Part shown: in pieces, positions 1 to 11,700 of the stretch | Layout of the letters: each line of letters starts with the position of its first letter | How positions within the stretch are numbered: position 1 is the first letter of the stretch | Assembly: GCA_015501585.1 (NCBI GenBank) | Contig: JADNRY010000066.1 | Location: 1-64,000 of the forward strand | Reading direction: 5' to 3' | Source of the DNA: Rhodocollybia butyracea | Taxonomy: Eukaryota > Basidiomycota > Agaricomycetes > Agaricales > Omphalotaceae | DNA: 64,000 nt | Made by a program: the position numbers and the translations under genes | The notes under the pieces: generated by a model | The model's database searches: none | What the model was told of the DNA's origin: nothing | The model's input: only the letters and a program-made list of their open reading frames with translations

Positions 1-1176
1 ATACCCAATACCCGACCAAATACTCCTCCCGCCGCTCCCCCACGCTTTGCCCCCCTAACCCTTTCCGACCACATCGCCCAACTCCAACACACACTTTCTC
101 TCCTAACCGCCGAGCAGTCCTCCTTAACCGCAACCTTAAAATCATCCCGCCGCGACGCTCAAAAAGCCGACGCCCATCTCCGTTCCGAAATCGACATTCT
201 AAAGAAGAGTTCCGAGCGTTTTGTTTCATCCGAGCAACGCTCCAAACAAAAAGTTCTGGCTTTGCAAGAAGCCGTCAAGCGTGCCCAGTTGCTTACCCGA
301 GACCTCGAAGAGAAGGTTTTGGTCGTTACTAACGATGAAGTACCGGTGTTGAATGAGGAGAAATGTAAACGGGAATCTGAATATCGACAGATCAAGGATG
401 CGGCGACAAAGGTGAGGCTTGAAAAAGAAGAGGAGGCAGAGCGGGAGCGGAAACGCATCGAAGGGATGAAGGGTGAATTAGGATCTCTGGTGAAGCAGCT
501 AGAGAAATTGGATACGAAGAAGGAAAAGCTCGAGGGAACGGTTATTAAGGAATTGGAAGAGCATTTAGCAGACGTCGAGAAGGAACTGGAAGAGCTGGAA
601 AGGGAAGAGGAGATGGGAGTTGCAACCGCCCGTCCAAATCCCAATTGGAATTCCACTGTTCTGGACGCCACAATCGGTCGAAGTTCCTCCTTAATACGAC
701 CTCGAGCCATTGCCCACCCCGTATCTCTTCCCCATCCATCATCAAATTCACAATGGACACCGATAACACCTCCGAGACAACCTACACATATGAACAAACG
801 ATCTACATCTGTTCCACAGCCGTCGCTTCAGCATGGAAATGTTCCCCTGACCCACCCTCATCACCAACAGCATGTCACCACTCGTCCGCCAACAACAATC
901 CTAACTAATCCAAATCGACAGGCTGCGAAAACCACTCCTGTCCGCGAACCATCTGTCGAACACCTCTCCCTCTCGAATACTACACCATCTACCTCGGGAT
1001 TGATGTTTGGATCGCCGGGGTTGGTAAGCAACACGATTAGTGCGAGTACGAGTAACACAAGTGGTGGGGGCTCTATCCTTTCTAGTCGTGCACCACCATT
1101 CGAGCCTCAGGCTGGGTTAGCACGTGGAGTTGGGAGTATTGGTGGAAGGAGTCGGTCGAGGGTATCAGGGCCTTAG
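1..1176 (+). CDS. Coiled-coil protein, 3' part only
   Basis: The frame is open from the first base of the window, so the start lies upstream; it ends at TAG 1174-1176. The visible part has about 391 residues. Residues from about 20 to 205 are rich in Glu, Lys and Leu with heptad-like spacing, which predicts a long coiled coil. The tail of about 185 residues is rich in Ser, Thr, Pro and Asn and looks disordered. No catalytic motif is visible and I do not recognise the family. A decayed copy of the last 70% of this gene and its 3' flank lies at 5190-6520. That copy confirms this one as the intact member and shows that the 3' flank up to about 1460 was included in the duplication. Confidence 0.75.
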   Translation: MPNTRPNTPPAAPPRFAPLTLSDHIAQLQHTLSLLTAEQSSLTATLKSSRRDAQKADAHLRSEIDILKKSSERFVSSEQRSKQKVLALQEAVKRAQLLTRDLEEKVLVVTNDEVPVLNEEKCKRESEYRQIKDAATKVRLEKEEEAERERKRIEGMKGELGSLVKQLEKLDTKKEKLEGTVIKELEEHLADVEKELEELEREEEMGVATARPNPNWNSTVLDATIGRSSSLIRPRAIAHPVSLPHPSSNSQWTPITPPRQPTHMNKRSTSVPQPSLQHGNVPLTHPHHQQHVTTRPPTTILTNPNRQAAKTTPVREPSVEHLSLSNTTPSTSGLMFGSPGLVSNTISASTSNTSGGGSILSSRAPPFEPQAGLARGVGSIGGRSRSRVSGP

Positions 1177-2278
1177 GGTGTTTGAAACAGGATAGGGATG
1201 ATATATATGTGATATATGTACATGTGAGCATTACTGCCACTGCTTTGTGATGGAACAATCTTGGGAACCGTGTTCAAATGCACGAAATATCCAGCTTTGA
1301 CCTCTGATTCTGACCGGTCAAAGCTATGTATCACAGTCTAAATCGGGAATTCTCAAGCTCGGTGCAATCATCTCCTAACTAAAAGACATTTAGGATGGAG
1401 ACTGTTCAAAGCTAGCAACTTTGTCCATGGAGTTGAACCTATGATAGCAAAGATGTACGTACCCTTTGGTCCAACTAACACAACCGTGTCTCCTTTATGC
1501 CTTTCAACTCAGAATCTCACAAAAACAAAAACTCTTTCCGGAAATTCGTTGGTACCCGTCAACTTCGCTATTTGGATGGGAGAGGGCGCTTGGGCAGGCA
1601 TAATTTTAAACTTTCGAAGGTTGTTGGGCTGATTATCAAATCTGTTGGACTCGAAAGTTCGGATTCGGAAGGAGGCATTGTCCAAGTTTGACACCTTCCG
1701 AAACTGAGCTATGTAGGAAGACGACACGACGAAACATATCGGTAAGATAACCATGACTTAAGGTCTTCCTCGTGTTCCTGGCGTAGCGTGAACAGATGAG
1801 AACTTTTCTGGATGTAAATCGTGTTAGCTGCACTAATTCCTTTCACTTTCAATAATAGCTATGGCAAACGCCAGCTTTCGGTGATTACTCTTTAGCTACC
1901 CATAAAAAAAACAGAATCCAGATACAGATTCGTAGCGCCAATGTCCAGCCTCATTAATGCTTCACATTATAAAGGTGTTTAAAAAATTAAAGAAGCGGGC
2001 GTCGAGCATGTACCATATAATGTTACGATGTGTTGTGTGTTGTGGTTCTCCCGGCCATGATTAATTAATATACCCCATCTCATCTTATCTGAATAGGGCA
2101 ACGTTTTTGCTGTCGCAGCGTAGCCATTAATAGTTATCGATGGTCATCTACACCTGTTTGCACCACGAACAAACTTATAAAGTCTGCCTAGGAGGCCAAT
2201 CGATGGCATAGGCTTGCTTTTTTCACCTGGCAACGTTTGAACAGACAGCAAACCTTCCAGTAAGCCCCAATCGAGACA
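1177..2278. other. Intergenic, no gene seen
   Basis: AT-rich spacer. The first 280 bases match the flank of the decayed copy at about 6160-6520, including a short TATATATGTGATATATG stretch and a CGGTCAAAGCT block. Short open frames here have no recognisable content. Confidence 0.5.
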
Positions 2279-3881
2279 ATGTCACCCTTGCTATCAAACT
2301 CACATTGTAAAGGTCAGACTATCATGCGACTCATTCAAACCACTGGTACCGACCCGGAGATCTTCTTCGCAGATGAGCAGCAGATACCACCATATGCAAT
2401 CATCTCACATGTATGGGAAGAAGAGGAAGTGACGTTCCAAGATATGCAGGATCCATCCAAGAGAAAGAACATGAAAGGATGGTCCAAGATTGTGCGAGCA
2501 TGCAAGCTGGCGCGCAGTGAGGATTGGGACTACATTTGGTTCGACACCTGCTGCATTGATAAATCCAGCAGTTCCGAGCTCCCAGAAGCTATCAACTCGA
2601 TGTACAGATACTACAGCAAAGCAGAAATCTGTTAACAGATATGCAGAGTGGCCTTTCCAGATCCTCTAATTCTGGCCTCCATGTGTGCTTACAAGGGGAT
2701 GGACATTACAGGAGTTGATAGCACAAAAGACAGTCGTCTTCTTTGCAAAAGACTGGGAGAAATTGGAACTAAAGCGAGTTTACGAGAGATCCTCACAGAG
2801 ATTACTGGGATACCATCGGATATTCTGTTGTCGCGGGCTGATCCGAGCGAGATGAGTATCGCAGCGAGGATGTCTTGGGCTGCCGGAAGGCAGACGACAC
2901 GCATAGAAGACAGGGCATACTCGCTGGTGGGCATTTTTGGTGTTTTCATGCCGACGATCTACGGCGAAGGAGAGCATGCCTTCATCAGACTACAGGAGGA
3001 GATTTTGAAGGTGTCTGACGATCACACAATCTTTGTTTGGAAGGAAAAAGAGACCATGTCACGTTCCAGTGGAATAGTTGCCACCAGTCCAGATGCATTT
3101 GAAGAAAGTGGCGAGTATAAGCGACTTGACGGTGACCCCAATGACCAATATCGGTTTACTAGTCCACCTTCCTCTCTTGATCAATCGCCACCAACAGCTG
3201 TTGGCTCTTCTGAATTATTGCCGGGCGACATCGGAACCTCTGGCCATTTACGTAAAAAAGTCAAAGGGGTTGGATGGGCATCAGCACGAGAGGGTTTCCC
3301 TGGGCACGCTTGTTGAAGACGACGCCATACTGGCTGAGTGCGAAAAAGTTGGGGGGAGCCCACAGGAACTACTGTTCAAGGCGTGGAATCTTCCCCCCAT
3401 CGAACGCAATGACTTCCGATCTAACCGAATATCAGTCTCCATTGCTGGTGGTCAGGGAATAAAGCCGATTAAACAGATAAACTCCGCCAAGAAAATCACC
3501 GATACCGCTAGGATGGGAGCTTTCACGTTGAGCAATCGGGAACCCTGTGTCTTCCTCTTCATGCATGACCCGAGCCACCAGCCATTTGTTGTTGTGGTTG
3601 GAAGAGATACCTGGGACATCTGGTTGGACCTTGTCCTTGATTTCGAAACGGACCAGCCCGATCTCAAGGACATTCAAGAGTCTTACCAGTTAGGTCAGAA
3701 ACGTGCAAGTGTGCGGCAGGAGAATTTTGACATGATATCGAAATTCCTGACAGATAATGTAGCCATCGTCATTGAGACACGACGCCAGAATCGGTGCAAA
3801 GTTGGACATCCTAGCCATATAGTCAATATCCGCATCGACAATGCAGTTCCAGTCGCTCTTCCCATTCGCACTTACCAGTAG
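2279..3881 (+). pseudogene. HET-domain (heterokaryon incompatibility) gene, decayed
   Basis: Intact genes of this family encode proteins of vegetative incompatibility. The likely start is the ATG at 2324 (MRLIQTTG), since HET proteins usually open this way. The first block carries YAIISHVW, the WFDTCCID motif and a MYRYYSKA motif. The expected next block (LTRGWTLQELIA, then VVFFAKDW) is present at about 2650-2760 but in another frame and behind stop codons near 2633 and 2669. The following GTKASLREI, MSWAAGRQTTR, YGEGEHAF and SDDHTIFVW blocks are in a third register. Another frame change occurs near 3120-3140, where PMTNIGLLVHLPL begins. The C-terminal part then runs on to 3881. At least three frame disruptions make a working product unlikely. 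Short introns cannot repair them because the conserved motifs abut directly. Confidence 0.75.
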
Positions 3882-4056
3882 TCTCAAGAACCAGACTCTG
3901 ATGATACATATGCATGTAATGTAGAGTCTGGAATTAACACACAGTAAAGATGAAAAAATCTCTGTTCGGCGGAAAGATAAGATAAGATAATACTTTTATA
4001 GTTTACCACAAAACTTCAGTAACCATTGTGAATCTTGGTCTTTATCCATGCCTGCA

Positions 4057-4980
4057 TTAAGAAGGTGTGGATCGAGTATGGATGTGATGTATCCAGGATT
4101 TGCGGGAGACCAGGATAATTTCGAGGACGAGTTCGAGAGCGCGGAGTCGGCATTCCGGTGGTGTCCTTCCCAACATATACCTGTCGATGGATAACGGACG
4201 AGTTCTGAGCCTGTCGAGGAAGGGCGTTGAGGTAAGCGGTTCTTCGTCCAGGTGAAAAGCGTTGTCCTAATTAGCTAGTTAGAGGTGACCAACAGAAAAG
4301 AAATTCGATATCACATACCTGCTGCCATCCCATTTTCTCAGTACCTATCAAATGCTCCATATCCACCTTACGCTCCTTCGTACCCTTTGCATCATCATCC
4401 CCTTCCTCTCCATAATCCAACTCCATCCACCTTTGAGCTTCCGCCTGCTGCGACGTGAACCGATACCTAGGATTGATTCATCTCTGCTGATTCGGTAATA
4501 TCTTTTTGGTCGCAGCCATCAACGGGGGAAGATAAATCACTCTAACGGGGTGATGTCCAACGCTCACCCCACGTCAGAGTCTTCCGATACGTCGGTCTCG
4601 AAAAAAAAACACATCTCGCTCCAAATTCGTGAAATGAGAGGGAGCGTGATCCCTTGGAGATGTGGGGCTCAACGGAGGGGGAGAAGCCCGGCTCATGAGT
4701 CGTTGATACCCTCCATACTTGGCAGGATCGACACTTCCACTCCCATTCGCCAATGGCGCGTGATAAGTAGGAGGAGGAAAAAGGAATATCTGCGATGGTA
4801 GAATTTTTCCCGTCTAGGATTCGACCGTGTGACCCAGGCCTTCCGTCGAAGGTGAAGTCGGTGAAGATGAGCTGATAGTGGAGCTGCAGGCGATTAAGTC
4901 GAATTATATAGCGTTGTCTGAGATATCTCGAGCTCACTCGAGCTAGCAGTAGTGCTGGTAATAGTAACGACAATACTGTG
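4057..4980 (-). pseudogene. Unrecognised minus-strand gene, probably decayed
   Basis: On the minus strand, 4319-4519 reads as a charged segment (RYRFTSQQAEAQRWMELD...), followed by a plausible GT-AG intron (4267-4318). A 70-codon final exon then ends in TAA at 4057-4059 (DNAFHLDEEPL... to HHIHTRSTPS). The exon length and phase fit. Just upstream the same frame has a TGA, and the remaining minus-strand sequence to about 4980 is broken into short frames. I do not recognise the family. It may be the relic of a gene whose parent lies outside the window, because the next segment (5190-6520) is also a duplicate. Confidence 0.35.
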
Positions 4981-5189
4981 GCCGGGATTGGTGGGGGTGA
5001 TAGGAAGTGTATAATGAATTCGAATGGGGGGTAGAATGGGTGATAGGATGTTCAGTAGGATCGCCTACTGTGCCCTCGTTCAAAATATAAACTTGTTCCC
5101 GCTCTTTCCGTTTCCGTTTTGGGATTTCGCTCAATAGAAGATCAACGGTACCCATACTCCTCCTACTTGGCTTCCCGAAGGAGGGGACC

Positions 5190-6520
5190 GGTGCTGAATG
5201 AGGAGAAATGTAAACGGGAATCTGAATATCGACAGATCAAGGATGCGGCAACAAAGGTGACCGGTGAGGCTTGAAAAAGCAGAAAGGGAGCGGAAATGGA
5301 TCGAGAGGACGAAGGGTAGATTAGGATCTCGGAAAGGGAAGCGGAATGTTAGAGCGGTCCGGAGCTAGTCCGTCAACTTGGGCGCTCATACGTTACGTAC
5401 GTCGTATAGTCATGTCACGTGGTCACGTATCTCATGTTTGCTGTGTATTCGAACCGCTGTTCTGTACGCCACAATCTGTCAAAAGTTCCTCTTTATACAG
5501 CCTAGAGCCATTGCCTACCCCGTCACTGAGGCTCTTCCCCATCCATTGCCGAATTCAAAATGGACACCGATAACACATCCGACCACCCTCATCACCAACA
5601 TTATGTCACTACTCGGCCGTCAACAACAGTCCTAACATCGACAGGCTGCGAAAACCACTCCTGCATATGTTGAACACCTCCCCCTGAATAAGTACTGTTG
5701 GAGTGAATTAAACAAGTCGTCGAATAAGCTTAACGTTCACTCCGGTCTATAGCAAGTAAGCCCTAGCAAACGCGCAGGGGAAATTTGTATTAGAAGCTAC
5801 CTTATATAACCTACAGCTACGGAGAATATGCAGATAAATATAAGATAAAACAAAAGGTAAAACTAATAAGCTCCACTCCGGCGTGCACTCCGGGGGGAGA
5901 ATAAACATCCAACACCACTGGATAAACCGTCGGCGAGCAATACCGATTGCTCAGCTGACTCGATATCTCCAACAAGTACTACACCATCTAATGTTTGGAT
6001 AGCCAGGGTTGTGACTTGGCAAGCAACATTATTAGTGCAAGTAAGAGTAATACAAGTGGTGAAGGCTCTACCCTTTCTAGTCGTGCACCACCATTCGAGT
6101 ATTGGTAGAAGTCGGTCGAGGGTAGTATCAGGGGCTTAGGGGGTTTAAAACAGGATAAGGATGATATATATGTGATATATGTACATGTGAGCATGTCAGC
6201 TATCACTTTGTGATTGATCAATCTTGCGGGAATTGTGTTCCAATGCGCGAAATACCCACCTTTGACCTTCTGATTACGACCGGTCAAAGCTGTGTATCAC
6301 AGTCTAAATCGGGAACCTTCAAAATACAAATACACATGGTACACTGAGCTGAGACCCAAATTGTGGCTTATCGCGGACATCTAACTCTACCAATATACAT
6401 TTGGGATGGAGACTAACTGTGTCATCGTTGTTCAAGCTAGCAACTTTGGCGATCCACCGCCCACTTTTTTTCGCGTTGGGTGAGTGCGCGTGGAGTCACC
6501 TATAGCAAAGATGCTAACAT
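5190..6520 (+). pseudogene. Decayed duplicate of the coiled-coil gene at 1-1176
   Basis: Blocks match 345-430, 655-780, 830-1000 and 1000-1460 in order. Examples are the NEEKCKRESEYRQIKDAATKV region at 5193-5260, the Ser/Pro tail at 5460-5660, the end of the gene at 5985-6140, and the 3' flank to about 6520. Deletions, small insertions and stops break the frame repeatedly. A solo LTR (5696-5974) is inserted within the tail. It shows the duplication is older than that insertion, because the parent at 960-1000 lacks it. Confidence 0.85.
5696..5974. mobile_element. Solo LTR of a Ty1/copia- or gypsy-type element
   Basis: A 279-bp sequence begins TGTTGGAG and ends CTCCAACA, the TG...CA ends of a retroviral-type LTR with a 7-8 bp inverted repeat. 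It is flanked by the perfect 5-bp direct repeat AGTAC (5691-5695 and 5975-5979). No internal domain is present, so it is the product of LTR-LTR recombination. A TTATATAA box lies inside. The ends resemble those of the complete copia element at 17073 (TGTTGG/CCAACA), but the interior differs, so it belongs to another family. Confidence 0.85.
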
Positions 6521-6634
6521 CAAATGTGGCGCTGTTGAAAATATTTAACCGACAATTTTATCTCAAGTTTGGTGTAGCTAGAGGCTAGTAGTAGTACCTA
6601 ACTTGTTCATCACTCACCCACAATGGACTAGTGA

Positions 6635-7351
6635 CTAGAAGAGTATGTCATTGAAACTGCAGCTTCCCTCATTCGGAATCAGCTGAAATAAGAAGGCCCC
6701 TCCTGAGACCATTCCCTGACCACCCTGCGAGCAAGCAGGTCAGTATGATTCCATGGTACATTCAAGATTGACGTCTGAATTAAAGCGAAGCAACCTACCA
6801 TAGGGCAAGTATTGGAAACAGCGTCAAGTACATCCTCACAGCTGTTGATATTTGGGTTCAAGGACCCCGATCCAAACTTGTTCCAGGCTGAGGTCACCTA
6901 TTCCATGTGATAAGCAATGATTCAAGAAGATCGATAGTATGTAGCAGTGAGGGGAAGGAGAGGAGTACGGGCTCCACAAACTACCAAACATCGTGAAAGG
7001 GAGCCACATACATTTGTATCCTAGTCCAAGAGCGTTGAAACATTGAGAATAAACGTCCTTCTCTGCCACCTAAATATGTATCATAAATAGGCGGCGCATA
7101 CTATGGATAGTCGACCTACGGGAGTGATTTCGGTACTAGATTGACAGAATTCAGCTATGAACTGGCTGCAGCTTCCGGGGTCTACTCCTGTTGTAATGCA
7201 GGCAAATTTTTTGGCCAAGGACAGGTGTAATAGCTAATGCGAGAGAGAGGACCACGAAGCCCAGCTACAGCAAGAGAGGCCCATCAGGATTCAAAAGAAT
7301 ACAGACAAATCGGATGGTTACTTTGCTCTGGTAGTTGACCTGGAATGCCAT
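6635..7351 (-). pseudogene. Y3-like small secreted glycan-binding protein, one frameshift
   Basis: Read on the minus strand from ATG 7351: four codons (MAFQ), an intron, then a clear signal peptide (LGFVVLSLALAITPVLG). The mature part has Cys-containing motifs in the order of the Agaricomycete Y3 family: a SCSQFIAEFCQ block, VYSQCFNALG, WNKFGSG, SCEDVLDAVSNTCP, then a glycine-rich block and a final PNEGSCS, ending at TAG 6635-6637. Introns with GT-AG ends separate the blocks. The mature domain is one base out of frame with the signal peptide, at a run of six A. This means either a young pseudogene or a sequencing error in the homopolymer. Y3 proteins bind glycans and are secreted. Assignment to the family rests on recalled motifs only. 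Confidence 0.55.
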
Positions 7352-7630
7352 TGTAAGCTCCTTTGTGGTTGAGAGACTGGAGACTGGGGAATCCTCACCT
7401 AAATATCCCTTTATATACTGTAGGTTCGTAGGTTTGTAGTATGTACCAGCGATACTCAGTACATCAAGCGCCCCTATCTATATCAAGATCCATGGGTCAT
7501 CAACACTCGCTGATATCGTTAATGCTGTCCTTCACCTGCACTGTATCTCCGTTTCGATTTTCGAAAATCGCAAAAAGTTCAATATTCTCTCCCCTGAATG
7601 CCACCTACAAGTACGAGAGAATTCACGGTA

Positions 7631-7775
7631 TCTCAAGTTTCCGTGAAGCCGTCAGATCTTCAGACACGGAATGTCAATATACTCTCGTGCGTCTGCAGTA
7701 CATGGAATAACAGAATCCAGGACAAGAGTCAGAATTTCAAGTCTCCGTTGAGCCGTCAGACACGGCATGTCAATA
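7631..7775. repeat. Imperfect direct repeat, two copies about 104 bp apart
   Basis: The segments 7631-7679 and 7735-7775 share TTTCAAGT-like starts, CCGT(G/T)(A/G)AGCCGTCAGA and CACGG(A/C)ATGTCAATA. No coding capacity is seen. It lies in the spacer upstream of the Y3-like gene. Confidence 0.55.
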
Positions 7776-7779
7776 AAGC

Positions 7780-8706
7780 AGGACGATCGTAAGCAAGCTG
7801 GGCAGCCAACTTGAGTACCTATAGGAGGATTGGATACTGGTACCATCGTGATGGCTTTTCGAGAGTGAAAGGACGCCAACGGACATAGGTTTGCACACCA
7901 TTCACACAATGATACTTATTGTAATGACGCATGAAGACTCAACGCGACTATGATTCCTTAAGCCCGGGTCGCCTGTATTGTGGTCCAACCATCACTGCCA
8001 GATACACTCTTCTCCGAAAAGATGATAAGATTCGATTATTCTGATTCATCAACTTACACTATATAGCAACCTCTAGCAACATGGAGAATGAAAGTCGGCG
8101 GAATGAACGTGTAAGTGCAGAATGAGTGGTGATATTAGCTGTTAGGAAGTGACTAAGAATGTCCAAAAACAGCTTCTATCCGTAAGTGGAGGCTCGAAAG
8201 GTTTAGTGTTCACATCACAGTGGACAAAGACGGGTTTAAACCAGAGGTTTGGAGGCCCTGGAAATGATAGACTCCTAACGCTACGTCACTACCACCCCCT
8301 GCACTTTCAAAGGCGTAAAAGTGTCATCTCCGAGACGGTGTTATGTAGGCTCCACTAATTGGATTCGGAACATATGTTCCAAAAAAGGGACCACATGGCC
8401 ACAACAGGACTCGAACCCCGACGGCCGATGAATATAGGGGACGTTTCATCATCAATCACATGGTCGCGTCTAGTAGATCTCATCATATCCATGGCGTACC
8501 ATACGTGATCGGCAGGAACTCGGTTCGGATCTCAACAGTACTTAACTCGACGCCAAACCGAACACAAACTGGACGTACTATCTGTTAGCACTCGAAACTT
8601 TGAACAAACACGTCGTTTTGTTCATCGTTTAGTGTCTCAATCTGGCTGCAGCCAACATCCTGCGTAAACTATTTGCTTCGTGCCTGGCCTCCGACAAACA
8701 ACCACC
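7780..8706. other. Spacer upstream of the LKR-RRM-SDH gene; tRNA-like B box inside
   Basis: No gene was found. At 8389-8440 on the minus strand, a GGTTCGAGTCC B box is followed within about 20 bases by a run of six T. This is the arrangement of a Pol III gene end. No matching acceptor stem or A box is found, so I read it as a tRNA-derived relic at most. Confidence 0.35.
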
Positions 8707-11700
8707 ATGAGTTGGACGAGCCTCATACGACGAAATTGGGGCTTCAGAAGTATACCTAGAGTCAGACTTGTACACACGGAAACTGAAAATATTCGAACTC
8801 GACCTCTCGTCATCGGAATCCGCCGCGAAGACCCGTCTCGTATCTGGGAGCGACGCGTTCCGCTCACGCCAGAAGATGTTCGGGATATTATAAAGTCTTT
8901 TCGAAACGAACAACGTGGAATAGATCTTGAAATCCACATACAACCATGTTCACGCAGAATCTTCACCAACGAACAATACTCTGCCGTTGGCGCAAAGGTT
9001 ACAGACGATTTGAGCGATGCGCATGTGGTGATTGGCATTAAGGAACCAAGGGTCCAGGATGTGTTGGTTGACGCTGTTGGGGTTCCAGGGACTTTGAGCT
9101 CGAGCTCAGGTTCAATAGCAAAGTGCCCTAGAACATACATGATGTTCTCGCATACAGCCAAAGGACAAGAATACAATATGCCTCTTTTGAATTTGTTCTT
9201 ATCCTCTGGCTCTGGATCGAATTCCTCATATCCAACACTACTCGACTACGAACTTCTTACTTCTTCTTCCAACCCTGGTAAACGTACTCTCGCTTTTGGC
9301 TTCCACGCAGGCCTCGCCGGAACTCTTCTCTCTTTTCATACGCTCGGCATCTACCAACTCACTACTCTCGGTGTCGCTACTCCGTTCCTGTATACTCCAC
9401 TTCCGCAAAGTATGGGAAGTGTCGAGGAGTTGCGAGCAGCGTTTCGGGATGTTGGAAATATGATACGAGATAGTGGAGGAACGGGAGAGGGTTTGGGTCC
9501 ATGTGTCATTGGTGTCACTGGGTAATTACTTTTATTCGTCTTTATCTTTGTTGATCTCTCATATATTCGCATTATAGAACAGGAAACGTCGCCAATGGTT
9601 GCCTATCCATGCTCTCCGAACTCCCTATCGAAAACGTACTCGTGTCCGAATTGGAGGATCTGGTAGTCAGGAGGAAGTTGAGGGGCGAGGATGTTTCCTT
9701 GGACAAGGTTTATGTCGTTCATGTCAAACCGGAGGATCATTTTGTTAAAAGAGCTTTAATTTCCGAGTCCTCTTCTCCGATTACCAATTCCGATGCCTCT
9801 TTGTCACAAATAGCTCCCTCCACCACGTATTCCCGCTCCGACTACTACAGCCACCCATCATCCTATACCTCAATATTCAGCACTTTCATCGCTCCCTATC
9901 TTACGCTTCTGCTGAATGGCACGGGGTGGGCACCAGGTTTTCCGCGGTTAATAGGGAAGGAGGCACTAGGGGACTGTGTAAAGAGGATAAAGGATATCGA
10001 AAGAGAGATAGGAAGAAGGGAAGGAAGGTTCGGTGTTGTTGGCGATATTAGTTGTGACCCTTATGTGAGTGTCTTATTCATAAGAACTTGGTATGGCTTT
10101 TTATTGATTTCCTTACGATCCAGGGTGGTCTCGAATTCCTTACTCACTCGACTACACTCGACAATCCGTACTACAAGATTGACGCCCCAGTTCCTTCGTC
10201 TTCATTAAACTCAGAATCGGACTCCTCATACCCTATTTACATCCAAGCCGTAGACATCCTTCCCGCCTCCCTCCCCCTTGATGCATCGATACATTTTTCA
10301 AAGGGTTTAAAGAGATATTTAGAAGGTGTCTTGAGGCGATATGTAGGGTTGGCGGCGGTGAAGACGAATGACGCTGAGGCCGAATCGGATGTGAACAACA
10401 TTGTAAAGGAAGAAGAAGAAATTAAGGAGACTGAAGAAGCCCTTTCCCGTGCGACGATCGCTTCTTCTGGTAAACTCGCTGGAAGATTTGGGGATATGAA
10501 AGGGGATGGGTCGTTGGGGCAGAAAGTGCAGGCGTGGAGGGATCGGGTATCCTCTTCACGAGTTCAAAGCGATGGTAGCGACCACGAAGCAGGAGCTGAA
10601 GCAAGAGGAAGGGGCTCGAGTGTCTCTTCCTCTAATGACTCTGAAGCCGCAACCTCCGTAGAAACGGCTCTCCATTCACTAACCGGTGCTCAACGAGTCG
10701 TTCACAAACTCAACCTTCAGAAAGACCTTGATGACGAAATCGGATCGGATGATATCGAGGGTGTCAGGACACACAGCTTGTTTGTTAAGAATTTGGATCG
10801 GAAAATCGGGGATAACGAGTTTATGAAGGCTTTTGCGAAGGTATGTTGTTTGTCTCGTTGTTATTGATCTTCTCGTATTCCCAGTCGTTTGTTTTTGGCT
10901 TTTACCTTTTCTATATCAAGCTTTCTGTTTTTCTGTTGCTGCATCTGGTTTCGAAATCTTTTTCTGAATGTTTATTGTTGAATAGTTTGGCCAAGTCCTC
11001 TCCGCACGCACCTTCCATAACCCGGATGGTCGAAATTATGGGTATGTCAGGTATCAGAACGTTGACCAAGGTGTGTCGTGTAATGTTCTCTCTTTCTCTC
11101 TTCCTTCGTAGCAACGTATTTCGCATCTTGTTCCGAAAAGCCACTAAATTCTCGCGCAAACTTGACTCTTGCATATCAAAAACTTGAACTGACCTTGATC
11201 CTTTAGCGTCCGACGCCATAGCTCATATGAACGGTGTCGTCCTCGGATCTGGGCCCGAAGCCCGACCGATTTGGGTGGAAGCGCATGTACCTAAGTCGCT
11301 CCGCCGGCCTAATGCTAGCGAAGATAGCGAGAGCAATACGATCTGGCACGTGAACCAGAGAACGAGTGAAGATGAAGAGGATGGTGAAATCCACAATGAT
11401 AACCCCTTGTCAAAGTCCTCAGCGTTCTCGGAGCCAGAGCCAGGCTCACCAGCTGTTGTAGACTCCGGACCCACTAAACGCAAAAGTATCCTCCTCCTTG
11501 GATCTGGGATGGTTGCTGGGCCCGCTGTGAGATATATCACAGAGAGGATCTTCGAAGCTGGAAACCTTCGGCTTATCATAGCGAGTAAGGAGCAGGCCGA
11601 GTTGGATGCTTTGGAGGCTGGACTGGAGTCGTTGTGGCCCCGGAATTTCAGAGGTGGAACAGCACAGGACATCCTATCCTTCCTTCGTCAAATACGGTCC

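Noticed and set aside
8637..9176. 179-codon minus-strand frame over exon 1 of the LKR-RRM-SDH gene
   Set aside because: It is antisense to a highly conserved LKR exon and has low-complexity Ser/Arg content.
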